Assembly (NCBI GenBank): GCA_902762495.1
Contig: CACWOL010000008.1
Span: 1-64,000, forward strand
DNA from: an uncultured bacterium
GTDB taxonomy: Bacteria > Verrucomicrobiota > Lentisphaeria > Victivallales > UBA1829
Direction of reading: 5' to 3'
Length of the DNA: 64,000 nucleotides
The notes beneath the pieces are model-generated. The model was not told where the DNA came from and did not search any database. It saw only the letters and a program-made list of their open reading frames with translations. A program made the translations under genes and the position numbers. The number at the start of each line of letters is the position of its first letter. The stretch's first letter is position 1. Positions 55,110 through 64,000 of the stretch are shown here, one piece after another.

Positions 55110-56562
55110 CGGCGTACATCCGCTCGTAGTTTCCGGCGGTGCGGTTCCAGGAGAAATCCGTGGTCATGGCGCGGCGGATCATCTTCCTGAAGACGGCGGG
55201 CTTGCCCCTGCGGACGTCCGCCGCCCAGGTGATCGTGTTGTTCAGCGCCATGGAGTTCAGGTCCCAGAACACGAACCCGGTCGCGGGCGCCTTGTCGTCG
55301 GAGAGGTTGATGACGGTGTCGGCGAGGCCGCCGGTGCTGCGGACGATGGGGAGCGTGCCGTAGCGCATGCTGTACATCTGGTTGAGTCCGCACGGTTCGT
55401 AGCGGGACGGCATGACGAAGAAGTCCGCGCCGGCTTCCGCGAGGTGCGCGGTGGCCTGGCTGGCGTATCCGATGTAGACGCCGATCTTGCCGGGGAATTT
55501 CCCGGCGAGGTAGCGGAACCAGTTCTCCAGGTACATGTCGCCGCTGCCGATCACCACGAACTGCATGTCGAAGTTCTGCGCGAGGTATTCGAGGCCGCGC
55601 GCGAAAACGTCCAGCCCCTTCTGTTCGGCGAAGCGCGAGATCGTGGCGAAGAGCGGCACGTCCGGATCCTGCTTCAGGCCGAACTGCTCCTGCAGCGCCT
55701 TTTTGCAGACGGCTTTGCCGGAGAGGTCGTCGGGCGTGAACATGGCGGGGAGCGTCTTGTCCTTCGCGGGGTCCCATTCATCCACGTCGATGCCGTTCAG
55801 GATGCCGCGGAGCCTGCCGCGGGCGGCGACGTGCCGGAGCGAGGCGTCGAGCCCGAAGCCGTATTCGGGGGAGAGGATCTCGGACGCGTAGGTCGGGCTG
55901 ACGGCGTTCACCATGTCGGAGGTCATGATGCCGCCGTGGAGGTAGTTCACGCAGTCGTGGAACTCGAGGCAGGTGTAGTTGAAGTAGTCCCAGCCGAGCC
56001 CGGTCCAGTACAGTTTGTCCTTCGGGAAGATGCCCTGGTAGCCGATGTTGTGGATTGTGAGCGCGCTGCGGCATTTCTGGAACGTCGGGAGCGTGCGGTA
56101 GTAATCGCTCTTCAGGTACACGCTGCACAGCGCGGCGTGCCAGTCGTTCACGTGCAGGATGTCCGGGTTGAGCTTGCGGAGCACGGCGACCTCCATGGCG
56201 GCGCGGCAGAAGAACGCGAACCGCTCGGCGTTGTCGCCGTATTCCCTCCCGTCCCAGTCGTAGAGGCGCGGCCGGTCGAAGAAGCGGTCAAACTCCAGGA
56301 ACATGAACGTTAGGTTGTCATTGATTTTGAGAATGTTGACGCCCGCCCACTCCATGCCCGCGCCGAACGGCACGCCGATGAGGTCGAGGCGTTCGTCGAA
56401 CTTGAGGTTGAGCTTCCCCATCTGCTGGCGGTAAAACGGCATGAAGACCGTGACCTGGTGTCCGCGTTTGGCGAGGGCTTCCGGCAGAGCGCCGGAGACG
56501 TCGGCGAGGCCGCCGGTTTTCGCGTAGGGAGTGGCTTCGCTGGTGACCCATAGGATTTTCAT
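55096..56562 (-). CDS. glgA: Glycogen/starch synthase (GT5)
   Basis: Transfers glucose from an NDP-glucose to the growing alpha-1,4-glucan. The 488-residue protein starts with 'MKILWVTSEATPYAKTGGLA' (the KTGGLAD nucleotide-binding loop). It has 'DILHVNDWHAAL', 'LTIHNIGYQGIFPKD', 'SRFAEQKGLDVFARGLEYL' and 'FFVMPSRYEPCGLNQMYSMR'. No other glycogen genes are in the window. Co-transcribed with queA. Confidence 0.96.
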   Translation of the reverse strand: MKILWVTSEATPYAKTGGLADVSGALPEALAKRGHQVTVFMPFYRQQMGKLNLKFDERLDLIGVPFGAGMEWAGVNILKINDNLTFMFLEFDRFFDRPRLYDWDGREYGDNAERFAFFCRAAMEVAVLRKLNPDILHVNDWHAALCSVYLKSDYYRTLPTFQKCRSALTIHNIGYQGIFPKDKLYWTGLGWDYFNYTCLEFHDCVNYLHGGIMTSDMVNAVSPTYASEILSPEYGFGLDASLRHVAARGRLRGILNGIDVDEWDPAKDKTLPAMFTPDDLSGKAVCKKALQEQFGLKQDPDVPLFATISRFAEQKGLDVFARGLEYLAQNFDMQFVVIGSGDMYLENWFRYLAGKFPGKIGVYIGYASQATAHLAEAGADFFVMPSRYEPCGLNQMYSMRYGTLPIVRSTGGLADTVINLSDDKAPATGFVFWDLNSMALNNTITWAADVRRGKPAVFRKMIRRAMTTDFSWNRTAGNYERMYADAHQ

Positions 56563-56625
56563 GATGCGGTTCCTTTCGGTGTGAATCGGGGATGGGGGAG
56601 GGGAGTCGTTTTTTGGGGAAAGGGA

Positions 56626-57549
56626 TCAGTTCCGGCGCATTTCCTCGCGGGCCTGCCGGAGACGCTGGAGCTCCTGTTCGGTCAGGCTGTTGATGCCGGT
56701 ACGCGAGATCTTGTCGAGCAGGTAGTCCAGCTCGCGCTGGGAGACGCGCGTGCCGTTGAACCCGAAATTGGAGCCCGTGCTGAAGTTCGGGCCGTAGTCG
56801 GGTTCGCGGTCCGGGCGGCGGTGGTACGTCCAGCCGGAGGCGTCGCCCGCGCCGGAGTTTCTGTTCGGCGTGGGACGGTATCCGCGGCGTCCGCCGAGGG
56901 CGGCGAGCGGATCCCAGAGCATTTCGCGGCGGAAGAAGAACTTGATGAAGAGGTAGCCGCCGATGAAGCCGACGATGTGGACCAGGTTCGCCACGCCAGC
57001 CTGCCCGCCGGAGAGCTCCATCACGATCTCCAGCGCGAAGAACACGATCGCCATGGTCCTGAGCTTGATCGGAAACGGGATGAAGAGCAGAAGCATCGGG
57101 GTCTCCGGCGCCATGACCGCGGCCGCGGCCGTGACCGCCATGACCGCGCCGCTCGCGCCGCATAGCACGACGGGCATTTGGTTGTTCCATGCCGTTGCCA
57201 GCCACAGCAGGTTGCCGAGTAGCCCTGTGGACATGTAGAGGGCGAGGAACGCCTTGCCGCCGAGCCGGGGCGCGACGATGCCGCCGAAGATGTAAAGCCC
57301 CCACATGTTGAAGAAGATATGCCCGATGCCGTCGTGCATGAACATCGCGGTCAGCGGCTGCCAGAACATCCCGCTGCGGATGCCGTCCGCGCTCAGCCAG
57401 AGCTCCTGAATCGCGAAGGCGCGCTGCCCGATCGTAAACACGAACGCCATCACATTAATCGCGATCAGCGCGTAAACGCATTTCAGCCCGGTCTGTACCG
57501 TATTCTCCGGTTCGGGCCGCCGTCTCATATAGTCTCTGTCGTCCAGCAT
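56626..57549 (-). CDS. Rhomboid family intramembrane serine protease
   Basis: A 307-residue six-helix membrane protein. The catalytic Ser is in 'LCGASGAVMAVTAAA' (about residue 133) and the His in 'VANLVHIVGFIGGYLF' (about 191). The conserved 'MFMHDGIGHIFFNMWGLYIF' loop is present. A long cytoplasmic-type tail (about 210-307) rich in Arg, Asn and Gly follows and ends in a predicted helical region ('LTEQELQRLRQAREEMRRN'). ATG 57549 was chosen; upstream codons of the open frame overlap the promoter. First gene of the operon with glgA, queA and uvrC. Confidence 0.9.
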   Translation of the reverse strand: MLDDRDYMRRRPEPENTVQTGLKCVYALIAINVMAFVFTIGQRAFAIQELWLSADGIRSGMFWQPLTAMFMHDGIGHIFFNMWGLYIFGGIVAPRLGGKAFLALYMSTGLLGNLLWLATAWNNQMPVVLCGASGAVMAVTAAAAVMAPETPMLLLFIPFPIKLRTMAIVFFALEIVMELSGGQAGVANLVHIVGFIGGYLFIKFFFRREMLWDPLAALGGRRGYRPTPNRNSGAGDASGWTYHRRPDREPDYGPNFSTGSNFGFNGTRVSQRELDYLLDKISRTGINSLTEQELQRLRQAREEMRRN

Positions 57550-57586
57550 GATCCTGTATCTCCTGTCAAAAAGATTCGTAAACAAT

Positions 57587-57615
57587 AATATACTCCGCGG
57601 GCGGGCGTTTTTCAA
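57587..57615 (-). promoter_or_regulatory. Promoter for the rhomboid-glgA-queA-uvrC operon
   Basis: Minus strand TTGAAA, 17 bp, TATATT, 38 bp upstream of the rhomboid start. Confidence 0.65.
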
Positions 57616-57644
57616 GCAGAAAAGGAAAATGCCCACACGTGTAT

Positions 57645-57725
57645 TATTGCCCGTGTGAGCATAGTAGACTGAGTTGATAACGTGTGCGAGCATAGCCGCA
57701 CACTACTACAGCACCGCTTGCGGTG
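57645..57725. repeat. Small inverted repeats in the gap upstream of the rhomboid gene
   Basis: GTGTGCG...CGCACAC around GAGCATAGC, and CACCGC/GCGGTG next to the stop of the DUF4139 gene. They recall the GAGCGTAGC palindromes near 45.1 kb; function not evident. Confidence 0.4.
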
Positions 57726-59705
57726 TCAGCGGTCCTTGATGACCTTGTAGGTATAGGTGAGCGTCTTCCTGCCGTTCGCGGGGACCGTGACGTCCCAGAC
57801 GAGCTTGTTCTTGCTGTTCATGGTCCGGTCGGTCGACATGACGGTCTTTGACGGGTTTTCGTCCGCCTCGATCAGCTCGCCGAAGAAGACGGAATCGACG
57901 CTCATCTTGACATCCTTTCCCGTGCGGTTCACGAGGGTAAGCTCGGCCGTCACGTCCGGGTAACGGTAGCGCAGTTCGGGGAGCCCTTCCGTTCTCGGCA
58001 CACGGAAGACGCGTTCGCGGTTGCCGCTCTCGAAGTGGGACATGGAGCAGGAGACACCCAGCGCATGCGTGATCTTCACGGAGGCGAGTTCGCCAGCTCC
58101 GAACCAGGAGCCGGTGCTCTGGCCGAGGATTTCTCTGCGTGTTTGGATATTCGTAGCCGGACGGAACAATTCGATGGTTCCGTCCGACCGCCTCGTCAAT
58201 TCGCGGACGAAGTCCCCGGTCTCGATTTCGTAGGGGGCGGTGGTGAGGGCGAAATCGAACGGGTTGCGGAAACGGACCGTGCTCCAGACGTTCGTGTCGG
58301 GCGTCTGTTCCCCGAACGCGAATTCGCCCTGAAGCGGAGCCGACCAGGTCGTGACGTATTCGAAATCCGTCATTTGCGACGCGATCGGGAGGTACAGCAC
58401 GTCGCCCTTCTTCATCGTGAGTTTCCCGACGGACTTGTACTGGACGTCCTCCATGCCGGAGGATGACCACCTGGACGGCGGCGCGTCCGGCTCGTCGTCC
58501 TTGTCGATCTGGACGACCGGCCTGGCGATGTTGCTCATGACGCTCTGGCTCAGGATGCCGGAGGAGGCGCGCTGGATGTAGTCCGGGGTGCCCGCCGCCG
58601 GGTTGGCGAGCGAACGGAGGAACGTGCTCATGGGGAGCTTCTTTGCGACGGCGGCGACGACGGACGCGAAGTCCAGGCTCGGGAACCCGGAAATGAACTC
58701 GACTTCGGCGTTCTCGAAGTCGCAGTAGTTGTTCATGACCGTCGCCGCGGCGTGGACCGTGACGATGCCGTCGTATTTCTTCCCGGAGTCCGGAACTTTG
58801 TCCTCATCATAATCGATCGTGTCCGACAGACGGTGATTGAGTTCGAGCCGGTAGAACGGCGACCAGGTGATCCCCTCGGTCAGATAACGCATGCGGACGG
58901 GGACTCTTACGCTGTACGGGATGCTGACGATCTGGATTTCCTCGGTTTGTTTGATCTTCTTCGGTTCCGGCGGCGGCTGGACGTCGTCGCCTTCGTACAG
59001 ACTCTTCGCGTTGATCTCCACCACGTCGGCCTGCCGGACGGCGATGAAATTCCCGTCTTCGGTCTCGAGCGTGAGGAAGTTCGCGCCGAACGGGGAGCGC
59101 GCCTTCACGGAGGAGGAAGAACTGATGCGGACGGGCATGGAGGAGGACCGGTACGCCGAAAGCTCGTCCATGAGCTCGTAGGCGGGCGTCTCCTGCGCGT
59201 CTTCGCGCGGCAGGGGCTTCTGGTTGCCGACCACGCGGCCGGAAATCTTCGCGCCGTCCTTCGTGCGGACCGTGACCTGCTGCCACTCGAAGACGTCGGT
59301 CATGGTGCTCCATTCGGGACGGTACCCCGGCGCATCGTTCTTCTTCGTGGCGGGCGCGGGTTCCGGCGTGACGTATTTTTCAACCGTGGTGCGGCGGAGC
59401 CTCACCGTCGGCGGGTCGAACCACAGCGTGCCGTGGCGGGGGGCGATGTTTCGGGTCAGGGTGATTATGCGAGCATCATGCGGCTCGGACTCGCTGAGCG
59501 GGGCGATTTCGCGGGTGACGAAGCAGAAGCCGTTCTTGTAGAGCGACACCTTCACGATCGGGGCGTTGTCGGGCTCCTTTTTGTCGGCGTCCTTTTCGGT
59601 TTTTTCGGACGCGGACTGTCCATGGAGCGGGACGGGCGCGAAAACGCCTGTGAAAACGAGGCTGAGGACAGCGGCGCACGGCAGGACGAACAGGCTTTTC
59701 TTCAT
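57726..59705 (-). CDS. Exported DUF4139-domain protein
   Basis: A 659-residue protein with a Sec-type signal ('KSLFVLPCAAVLSLVFTGVF'). A DUF4139-type mucoidy-inhibitor-like region occupies much of the rest: 'VRMRYLTEGITWSPFYRLEL', 'VHAAATVMNNYCDFENAEVE' and, near the C-terminus, 'LTLVNRTGKDVKMSVDSVFF' with 'VTVPANGRKTLTYTYKV'. Probably periplasmic or surface-exposed and beta-rich; biochemical role unknown. ATG 59705 was chosen by the signal peptide; the frame is open 66 bp farther upstream, into the promoter. Confidence 0.8.
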   Translation of the reverse strand: MKKSLFVLPCAAVLSLVFTGVFAPVPLHGQSASEKTEKDADKKEPDNAPIVKVSLYKNGFCFVTREIAPLSESEPHDARIITLTRNIAPRHGTLWFDPPTVRLRRTTVEKYVTPEPAPATKKNDAPGYRPEWSTMTDVFEWQQVTVRTKDGAKISGRVVGNQKPLPREDAQETPAYELMDELSAYRSSSMPVRISSSSSVKARSPFGANFLTLETEDGNFIAVRQADVVEINAKSLYEGDDVQPPPEPKKIKQTEEIQIVSIPYSVRVPVRMRYLTEGITWSPFYRLELNHRLSDTIDYDEDKVPDSGKKYDGIVTVHAAATVMNNYCDFENAEVEFISGFPSLDFASVVAAVAKKLPMSTFLRSLANPAAGTPDYIQRASSGILSQSVMSNIARPVVQIDKDDEPDAPPSRWSSSGMEDVQYKSVGKLTMKKGDVLYLPIASQMTDFEYVTTWSAPLQGEFAFGEQTPDTNVWSTVRFRNPFDFALTTAPYEIETGDFVRELTRRSDGTIELFRPATNIQTRREILGQSTGSWFGAGELASVKITHALGVSCSMSHFESGNRERVFRVPRTEGLPELRYRYPDVTAELTLVNRTGKDVKMSVDSVFFGELIEADENPSKTVMSTDRTMNSKNKLVWDVTVPANGRKTLTYTYKVIKDR

Positions 59706-59762
59706 GGCAGGGGATCCTTCCTTGTGAGGTGAAAAACTGGATGCGAAGCGTAATAATGCATT

Positions 59763-59791
59763 AGTATACACTGGGTTCGCGGAAATGTCAA
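59763..59791 (-). promoter_or_regulatory. Promoter for the DUF4139 gene
   Basis: Minus strand TTGACA, 17 bp, TATACT with TG directly before the -10 box; the closest to consensus in the window. Confidence 0.75.
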
Positions 59792-59869
59792 GTCTTACCT
59801 AATAGTTTTACAAGATTTCGAAGCGGAGCCGGGTACGGCGCATTTGCCGCGGAAAACTTGGAAACGAAC

Positions 59870-59898
59870 TTGATAAAACGGGGTTCGCATGCTATATT
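59870..59898 (+). promoter_or_regulatory. Promoter for pgi
   Basis: TTGATA, 17 bp, TATATT with extended TGC, 69 bp upstream of the pgi start. Confidence 0.75.
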
Positions 59899-59967
59899 AT
59901 ATGGATACCTTTTATACTCGGACCAGCTCTTTTTATCTGAAACGGATCAACTTGAAAGGACGGACCT

Positions 59968-61572
59968 ATGTCGGAACAGAACGCCATGTGGATCGAACGC
60001 TGTCATAAATATACCATCATCGACGGGGAATCGTCGTTCCAGATCAATTTCGCCGGAATGAAATTCGAGGACGAGGACCTGCAGGCGATCGAGCCGCGGT
60101 TCACGTCCGTCCACGCCGAGATGCAGAAGATCGAATGCGGCGAGATCAAGAACCCGGACGAAAACCGCAAGGTCACGCATTTCACCGACCGTTCCGTGTA
60201 CTCCGGCAGCGCCGAGTTCGCCGACGTCGAGGAGTTCGCCGCCGACATCCGAAGCGGCAAGCTGACCGGATCGACCGGAAAGCGCTTCCAGGCTGCGATC
60301 ATCAACGGCATCGGCGGATCCGCGCTCGGTCCCCAGCTGCTCCAGATGGCGCTGAACGGCCCGTACTGGAACGAGCTCAGCGAGGAGCAGCGCGGCGGCA
60401 ACCTGAAGATCTATTTTCTGGATAACACCGACACGGCCGGCGCCGCCGACGCCATGCGCGTCTGCGACCTGGAGACTACGCTCGTCGTGAATATCTCGAA
60501 GTCCGGCGGCACGCAGGAGACCAAGAACAATATGATCTTCTGCGAGAACGCCTATGCGAAGGCCGGTCTGCCGTTCGCCAAGCACGCCTGCGCCATCACC
60601 ATGAAGAGCAGCGAACTCGACCTGCACGCCTCCCGCGAGGGCTGGCTGAAGACGTTCGAGATGGCGGAATCCATCGGCGGCCGCACCAGCGTGACCAGCA
60701 TCGTGGGGCATCTGCCCGCCGCGCTCGCCGGGATCGACTTCGGCGCGCTGCTGGAGGGCGCGTGCCACATGGACGCCCTCACGCGCAATCCGGCCCTCCT
60801 GCACAATCCCGCCTACATGCTGTCCGCCATGTGGTACATCGCCGGAAACGGCAAGGGCGACAAGAACATGGTCATCGTGCCGTATTCCGACCGCCTGATC
60901 CTGCTGTCGCGCTATCTGCAGCAGCTGGTGATGGAGAGCCTGGGCAAGGAGCTTGACCTGGACGGCAACGTGGTCCACCAGGGGCTGAACGTCTTCGGTA
61001 ACAAGGGCGGCACCGACGCCCACGCGTTCATCCAGCAGCTCAACGACGGACGCAACGACTTCTTCATCACGTTTATCGAGGTCCTGAAGGACAGCACGCC
61101 CGCGCCCGTTTCCGACGGCATCGACATGGGCGATTATCTGCACGGATTCCTGACCGGCCTCTCCAACGCCCTGCGCGGGCACGGCCGCAGTGTGATCGAA
61201 ATGCGGATCCCGGAAGTGAACGCGTTCTGCCTCGGCATGATCATCGCGCTGTACGAACGCGCCGTGGCGGCCTACGCCGAACTCATCCATATCAACGCGT
61301 TCCACCAGCCCGGCGTGCAGGCGTATAAGCTCGCGAGCAAGGGCGTCATCAAGCTCCTGACCGAACTCGAATCCTCGCTTCCATCTGTCGCGCCGTTCTC
61401 CGGTTCCGCCGCCGAACTCGCGCAGAAGCTCAACCTCGAAGACAACCTCTACGAGCTCGAAGGCATCCTCGCGAAACTCTCTGCGAACTCCGACACGCGT
61501 CAGATCCCGGTCCGCATCGACCGAGCCTGGAGCAAGGACGGCGGCTGGGTGTACACGGTCGAGACGAAATAA
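59968..61572 (+). CDS. pgi: Glucose-6-phosphate isomerase
   Basis: Interconverts glucose-6-phosphate and fructose-6-phosphate. The 534-residue protein has the sugar-phosphate site 'AIINGIGGSALGPQLLQ' and 'VVNISKSGGTQETKNNM', then 'NVFGNKGGTDAHAFIQQL', and near the C-terminus 'INAFHQPGVQAYKLASKGVI' (catalytic region). Monocistronic by promoter layout. Confidence 0.96.
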   Translation: MSEQNAMWIERCHKYTIIDGESSFQINFAGMKFEDEDLQAIEPRFTSVHAEMQKIECGEIKNPDENRKVTHFTDRSVYSGSAEFADVEEFAADIRSGKLTGSTGKRFQAAIINGIGGSALGPQLLQMALNGPYWNELSEEQRGGNLKIYFLDNTDTAGAADAMRVCDLETTLVVNISKSGGTQETKNNMIFCENAYAKAGLPFAKHACAITMKSSELDLHASREGWLKTFEMAESIGGRTSVTSIVGHLPAALAGIDFGALLEGACHMDALTRNPALLHNPAYMLSAMWYIAGNGKGDKNMVIVPYSDRLILLSRYLQQLVMESLGKELDLDGNVVHQGLNVFGNKGGTDAHAFIQQLNDGRNDFFITFIEVLKDSTPAPVSDGIDMGDYLHGFLTGLSNALRGHGRSVIEMRIPEVNAFCLGMIIALYERAVAAYAELIHINAFHQPGVQAYKLASKGVIKLLTELESSLPSVAPFSGSAAELAQKLNLEDNLYELEGILAKLSANSDTRQIPVRIDRAWSKDGGWVYTVETK

Positions 61573-61609
61573 CATCTTCAACAAGTTTCGGAGAATTTTT
61601 CCTTCGAGC

Positions 61610-61638
61610 TTGAAAAACACGCTTCAAGATGCTACATT
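61610..61638 (+). promoter_or_regulatory. Promoter for the MsbA-like exporter
   Basis: TTGAAA, 17 bp, TACATT with extended TGC, 44 bp upstream of the start. Confidence 0.65.
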
Positions 61639-61682
61639 AACCTGTTGAACATAACCAATCATCCCCCGGCCTCCGCACCTCA

Positions 61683-63731
61683 ATGAGCAGACGCACCGAA
61701 AACGAGAAGACGTTCAAGTCCGTGAGCTACTGGCGCATCCTGCGCTTCGTACGCCCGTACTGGCTCATGCTCTCGATCGGCATCCTGGCCGGCCTGCTGG
61801 TCGGCGGTTCGCTGTTCGGCGGCCTGATGCTGCTGCCGGACATGGCGATGATTGTGGACCAGGATACCGGGCAGTCCGTGAAAAACCGGAAGACTGCGGA
61901 GGAAGTGATCGAGGCGCTCGAAGAGGCCCCGGACGACATGTCCGACGAGGAAAAGACGCGGCTGGTCGCGGAGATCATGCACCCCGTCGACACCGACCCG
62001 AAACTGACCAAGTCGCTGAACAAGCTCCGCGACTATCAGGAGACGTTCCATCTGCCCATCGAAGTCGGCAAACGCTCGGTCATGGTGCAGTGGCCCGTGG
62101 ATTTCGAGTTCCCGATCGTGGACGACTACGGGCGCATGACGTGGCAGTTCTTCATGGTCTACGCCGTGCTGTTCATCCTCGCCTGGATCCTGAAAAACGT
62201 CGCGACCTACATCAACCATTACAATATGCGCTGGGTGAGCACACGCGTGATCGCCGATATGCGCAATCTGCTGTATGAACGCCTGCTGTCCCAGTCGATG
62301 AAGTTCTTCGGGCATCAGGACGTGGGGCATCTCATCAGCCGATGCACCAACGATACCGCCATGATCGAGACCTCGATCTCCGACGTGATCGCGGACATCA
62401 CGCGCTGCCCGCTGGAGATCATCGCCTGCCTCTGCGCCATGATCATGGTGAGCGTCCAGCAGCACATGTCCACCATGCTGATCGTCATCGTGCTCGGCAT
62501 GCCGATCTGTGTGGTGCCGGTGATGGTGCTTGCCCGCAAGATCCGCCGCATCTACCGCAATGCGTTCGCGCAGGTGGCGGAACTGGTCTCCCGGATGCAC
62601 GAGACGTTCTCCGGCATCCTGCTCATCAAGTCGAACCACACGGAAACGCGCGAGACGCGGAAATTCATGCTGGTGAACGGCAAGTATTTCCGCATGGTCG
62701 TGAAGGCCCTGCGTCTGAAGCTCTTCATGGCACCGCTCATGGAGACCGTCACGGCCACGATCTCGCTCGTATTCCTGGTGTATGCGTACGCCCGCGGCGT
62801 CTCAATCTCCCAGATGTTCATGCTGCTGGCTCCGGCCTTCCTGATGTACCAGCCGATCAAGGAGATCACCAAGATCGTGAACAATTTACAGCGAAGCATG
62901 GCCGCCGCGGACCGTTATTTCGACCTGGTGGACACGGATACGGCGCTCCCGGAAAAGAAGGATGCCGTTGATCTCTTCTCGTTCCGCGACTCGATCGTCT
63001 TCGACCATGTGTCGTTCGCCTACGAGCCCGGCCGCGACGTCATCCGTGACATCTCGTTCTCCATCCCGCGCGGCAAGATGGTCGCCGTGGTCGGCGAGAC
63101 CGGCAGCGGCAAGACCACCATCGCGTCCCTGCTGTCCCGCCTGTACGACGTGACGGGCGGCGAGGTGCGGATCGACGGCCGGAATGTGAGAGACTACACG
63201 ATCGCTTCCCTGCGCCGCCAGATCGGCATCGTGACGCAGGAGCCGATCATCTTCAACGACACCATCGCGAACAACATCGCGTACAGCCGTCCCGGCGCCA
63301 ACAGGGAGGAGATCCGGGAGGCGGCGGAACGCGCCAACGCGCATCACTTTATCGTTTCCGGTACGCATCCGCTCGGATACGAGGAGGAGGCCGGCGAAAA
63401 GGGCTGCAAGCTCTCCGGCGGCGAAAAACAGCGCATCGCGCTCGCCCGCATCATCCTGAAGAACCCGCCGATCCTCGTGCTCGACGAGGCGACCAGCGCG
63501 CTCGACACCGTGACGGAAAAGCTCATTCAGGACGCCCTGAACCGCGTCATGGAGAACCGCACCGTGTTCGCCATTGCGCACCGTCTGAGCACCATCCGCA
63601 ACGCCGACCTGATCCTCGTGATGGACAAGGGCGAGATCGTGGAGCGCGGCACGCATGAGGAGCTGCTGGCCATGAACGGACGTTACCGCAAGCTCCACGA
63701 CACGCAGTTCTCCATGGACCGCGACGACTGA
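61683..63731 (+). CDS. ABC exporter, MsbA-like (lipid A flippase family)
   Basis: A 682-residue half-transporter with one membrane domain (about 20-415) and one nucleotide-binding domain. Walker A is 'AVVGETGSGKTTIASLL', Q-loop 'GIVTQEPIIFNDTIANN', signature 'GCKLSGGEKQRIALARI', Walker B 'PILVLDEATSALDTVTEKL', and H-loop 'FAIAHRLSTIRNADL'. About 100 polar residues (about 57-155, 'EEVIEALEEAPDDMSDEEKT') are inserted after the first membrane helix, presumably in the periplasm. With lpxA and lpxK in the window, lipid A export is plausible but unproven. The CPA2 gene follows 29 bp later. Confidence 0.88.
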   Translation: MSRRTENEKTFKSVSYWRILRFVRPYWLMLSIGILAGLLVGGSLFGGLMLLPDMAMIVDQDTGQSVKNRKTAEEVIEALEEAPDDMSDEEKTRLVAEIMHPVDTDPKLTKSLNKLRDYQETFHLPIEVGKRSVMVQWPVDFEFPIVDDYGRMTWQFFMVYAVLFILAWILKNVATYINHYNMRWVSTRVIADMRNLLYERLLSQSMKFFGHQDVGHLISRCTNDTAMIETSISDVIADITRCPLEIIACLCAMIMVSVQQHMSTMLIVIVLGMPICVVPVMVLARKIRRIYRNAFAQVAELVSRMHETFSGILLIKSNHTETRETRKFMLVNGKYFRMVVKALRLKLFMAPLMETVTATISLVFLVYAYARGVSISQMFMLLAPAFLMYQPIKEITKIVNNLQRSMAAADRYFDLVDTDTALPEKKDAVDLFSFRDSIVFDHVSFAYEPGRDVIRDISFSIPRGKMVAVVGETGSGKTTIASLLSRLYDVTGGEVRIDGRNVRDYTIASLRRQIGIVTQEPIIFNDTIANNIAYSRPGANREEIREAAERANAHHFIVSGTHPLGYEEEAGEKGCKLSGGEKQRIALARIILKNPPILVLDEATSALDTVTEKLIQDALNRVMENRTVFAIAHRLSTIRNADLILVMDKGEIVERGTHEELLAMNGRYRKLHDTQFSMDRDD

Positions 63732-63760
63732 CCGCCCGGAACGGAAGAAGGGGGTAGACG

Positions 63761-64000
63761 ATGGCCGATTATCTGACGCGCGTCCGGTCCTGGTTTCTGG
63801 AAGTGACAAGCAACATGAATGCCACGGACGAGGAGGCGATCCTGACCGCGCTGCTCCTGATCGTGGTCACCGGCCTGATCGGCGGCGCCGTGGCGAAGAA
63901 ACTCAAACAGCCGCTGATCCTGGGATATATCCTCGCGGGCGTGGCGGTCGGTTATCTGTTCAAGGCCGGACTCGGCGAAGTCGCGAACACCGCCGTGAAC
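63761..64000 (+). CDS. CPA2-type monovalent cation:proton antiporter (5' part, runs off the window)
   Basis: ATG 63761 opens a frame that reaches the window end (80 codons). After an amphipathic N-terminus, the first helices '[20 protein letters not shown]' and '[20 protein letters not shown]' match the opening of CPA2/Kef-type antiporters, which exchange K+ or Na+ for protons. AGAAGGGGG precedes the start. Same orientation as the ABC exporter, probably co-transcribed. Confidence 0.85.
   Translation, partial: MADYLTRVRSWFLEVTSNMNATDEEAILTALLLIVVTGLIGGAVAKKLKQPLILGYILAGVAVGYLFKAGLGEVANTAVN

Overview
The window looks like a chromosomal segment of a Gram-negative bacterium of the PVC superphylum, most likely a gut-type Lentisphaerota, Kiritimatiellota or Verrucomicrobiota lineage. 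Reasons: lipid A genes (lpxK, lpxA, an MsbA-like exporter); a gene of the Minf_1886 family, which I know only from Planctomycetes/Verrucomicrobia-type genomes; a TrmD knot motif with the 'TNGN' variant seen in that group; high GC (about 60% by eye); and host- or polysaccharide-associated genes (secreted beta-galactosidase, L-rhamnose mutarotase, BspA-type LRR protein, Sel1 and ankyrin proteins). The phylum is an inference.

Layout. 1-5.5 kb: 5' part of ppdK, then an operon of a WecA-CapD fusion and lpxK. 5.6-11 kb: a lipoprotein-like Na/Pi cotransporter-PhoU fusion, a DUF2062 protein, tRNA-Glu, an amidohydrolase and a split chromate-type transporter. 11-13.7 kb: rpsP-khpA-trmD-rplS-rnhB operon without rimM. 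13.7-24.4 kb: LRR protein, a 35-residue basic protein with lpxA, a methyltransferase, a membrane protein, a LysM lipoprotein, and a TPR-like/Minf_1886/M16 peptidase operon. 24.6-34 kb: YgiQ radical SAM protein, rhaM-lacZ, an ankyrin protein and a surface-repeat lipoprotein. 34-40.7 kb: yggS and a FEN-type exonuclease, gpmI, rpsO and pnp with a long structured leader. 40.8-47.9 kb is the accessory region: MntA/HepT, a Sel1 lipoprotein, HigBA, a DUF362 ferredoxin protein, palindromic repeats, a candidate 6S-like RNA, and an AT-rich two-gene module with inverted copies of one composite repeat on its two sides. 48-64 kb: an ABC-F protein with typA, an orphan Nif11-like peptide, rhomboid-glgA-queA-uvrC, a DUF4139 protein, pgi, an MsbA-like ABC exporter and the start of a CPA2 antiporter.

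Most promoters can be read directly: TTGA/TTGC-type -35 boxes, 16-17 bp spacers and TATATT-like -10 boxes, often with an extended TGC or TG. The housekeeping genes cover central carbon metabolism (ppdK, gpmI, pgi, glgA), the envelope (lpxA, lpxK, MsbA-like, WecA-like), translation (rpsP, rplS, rpsO, trmD, typA, queA, tRNA-Glu) and RNA/DNA processing (pnp, rnhB, FEN, uvrC). The least explained material is at 45.0-47.9 kb. Long open frames antisense to real genes are common here because of GC-biased codon use and were left out.
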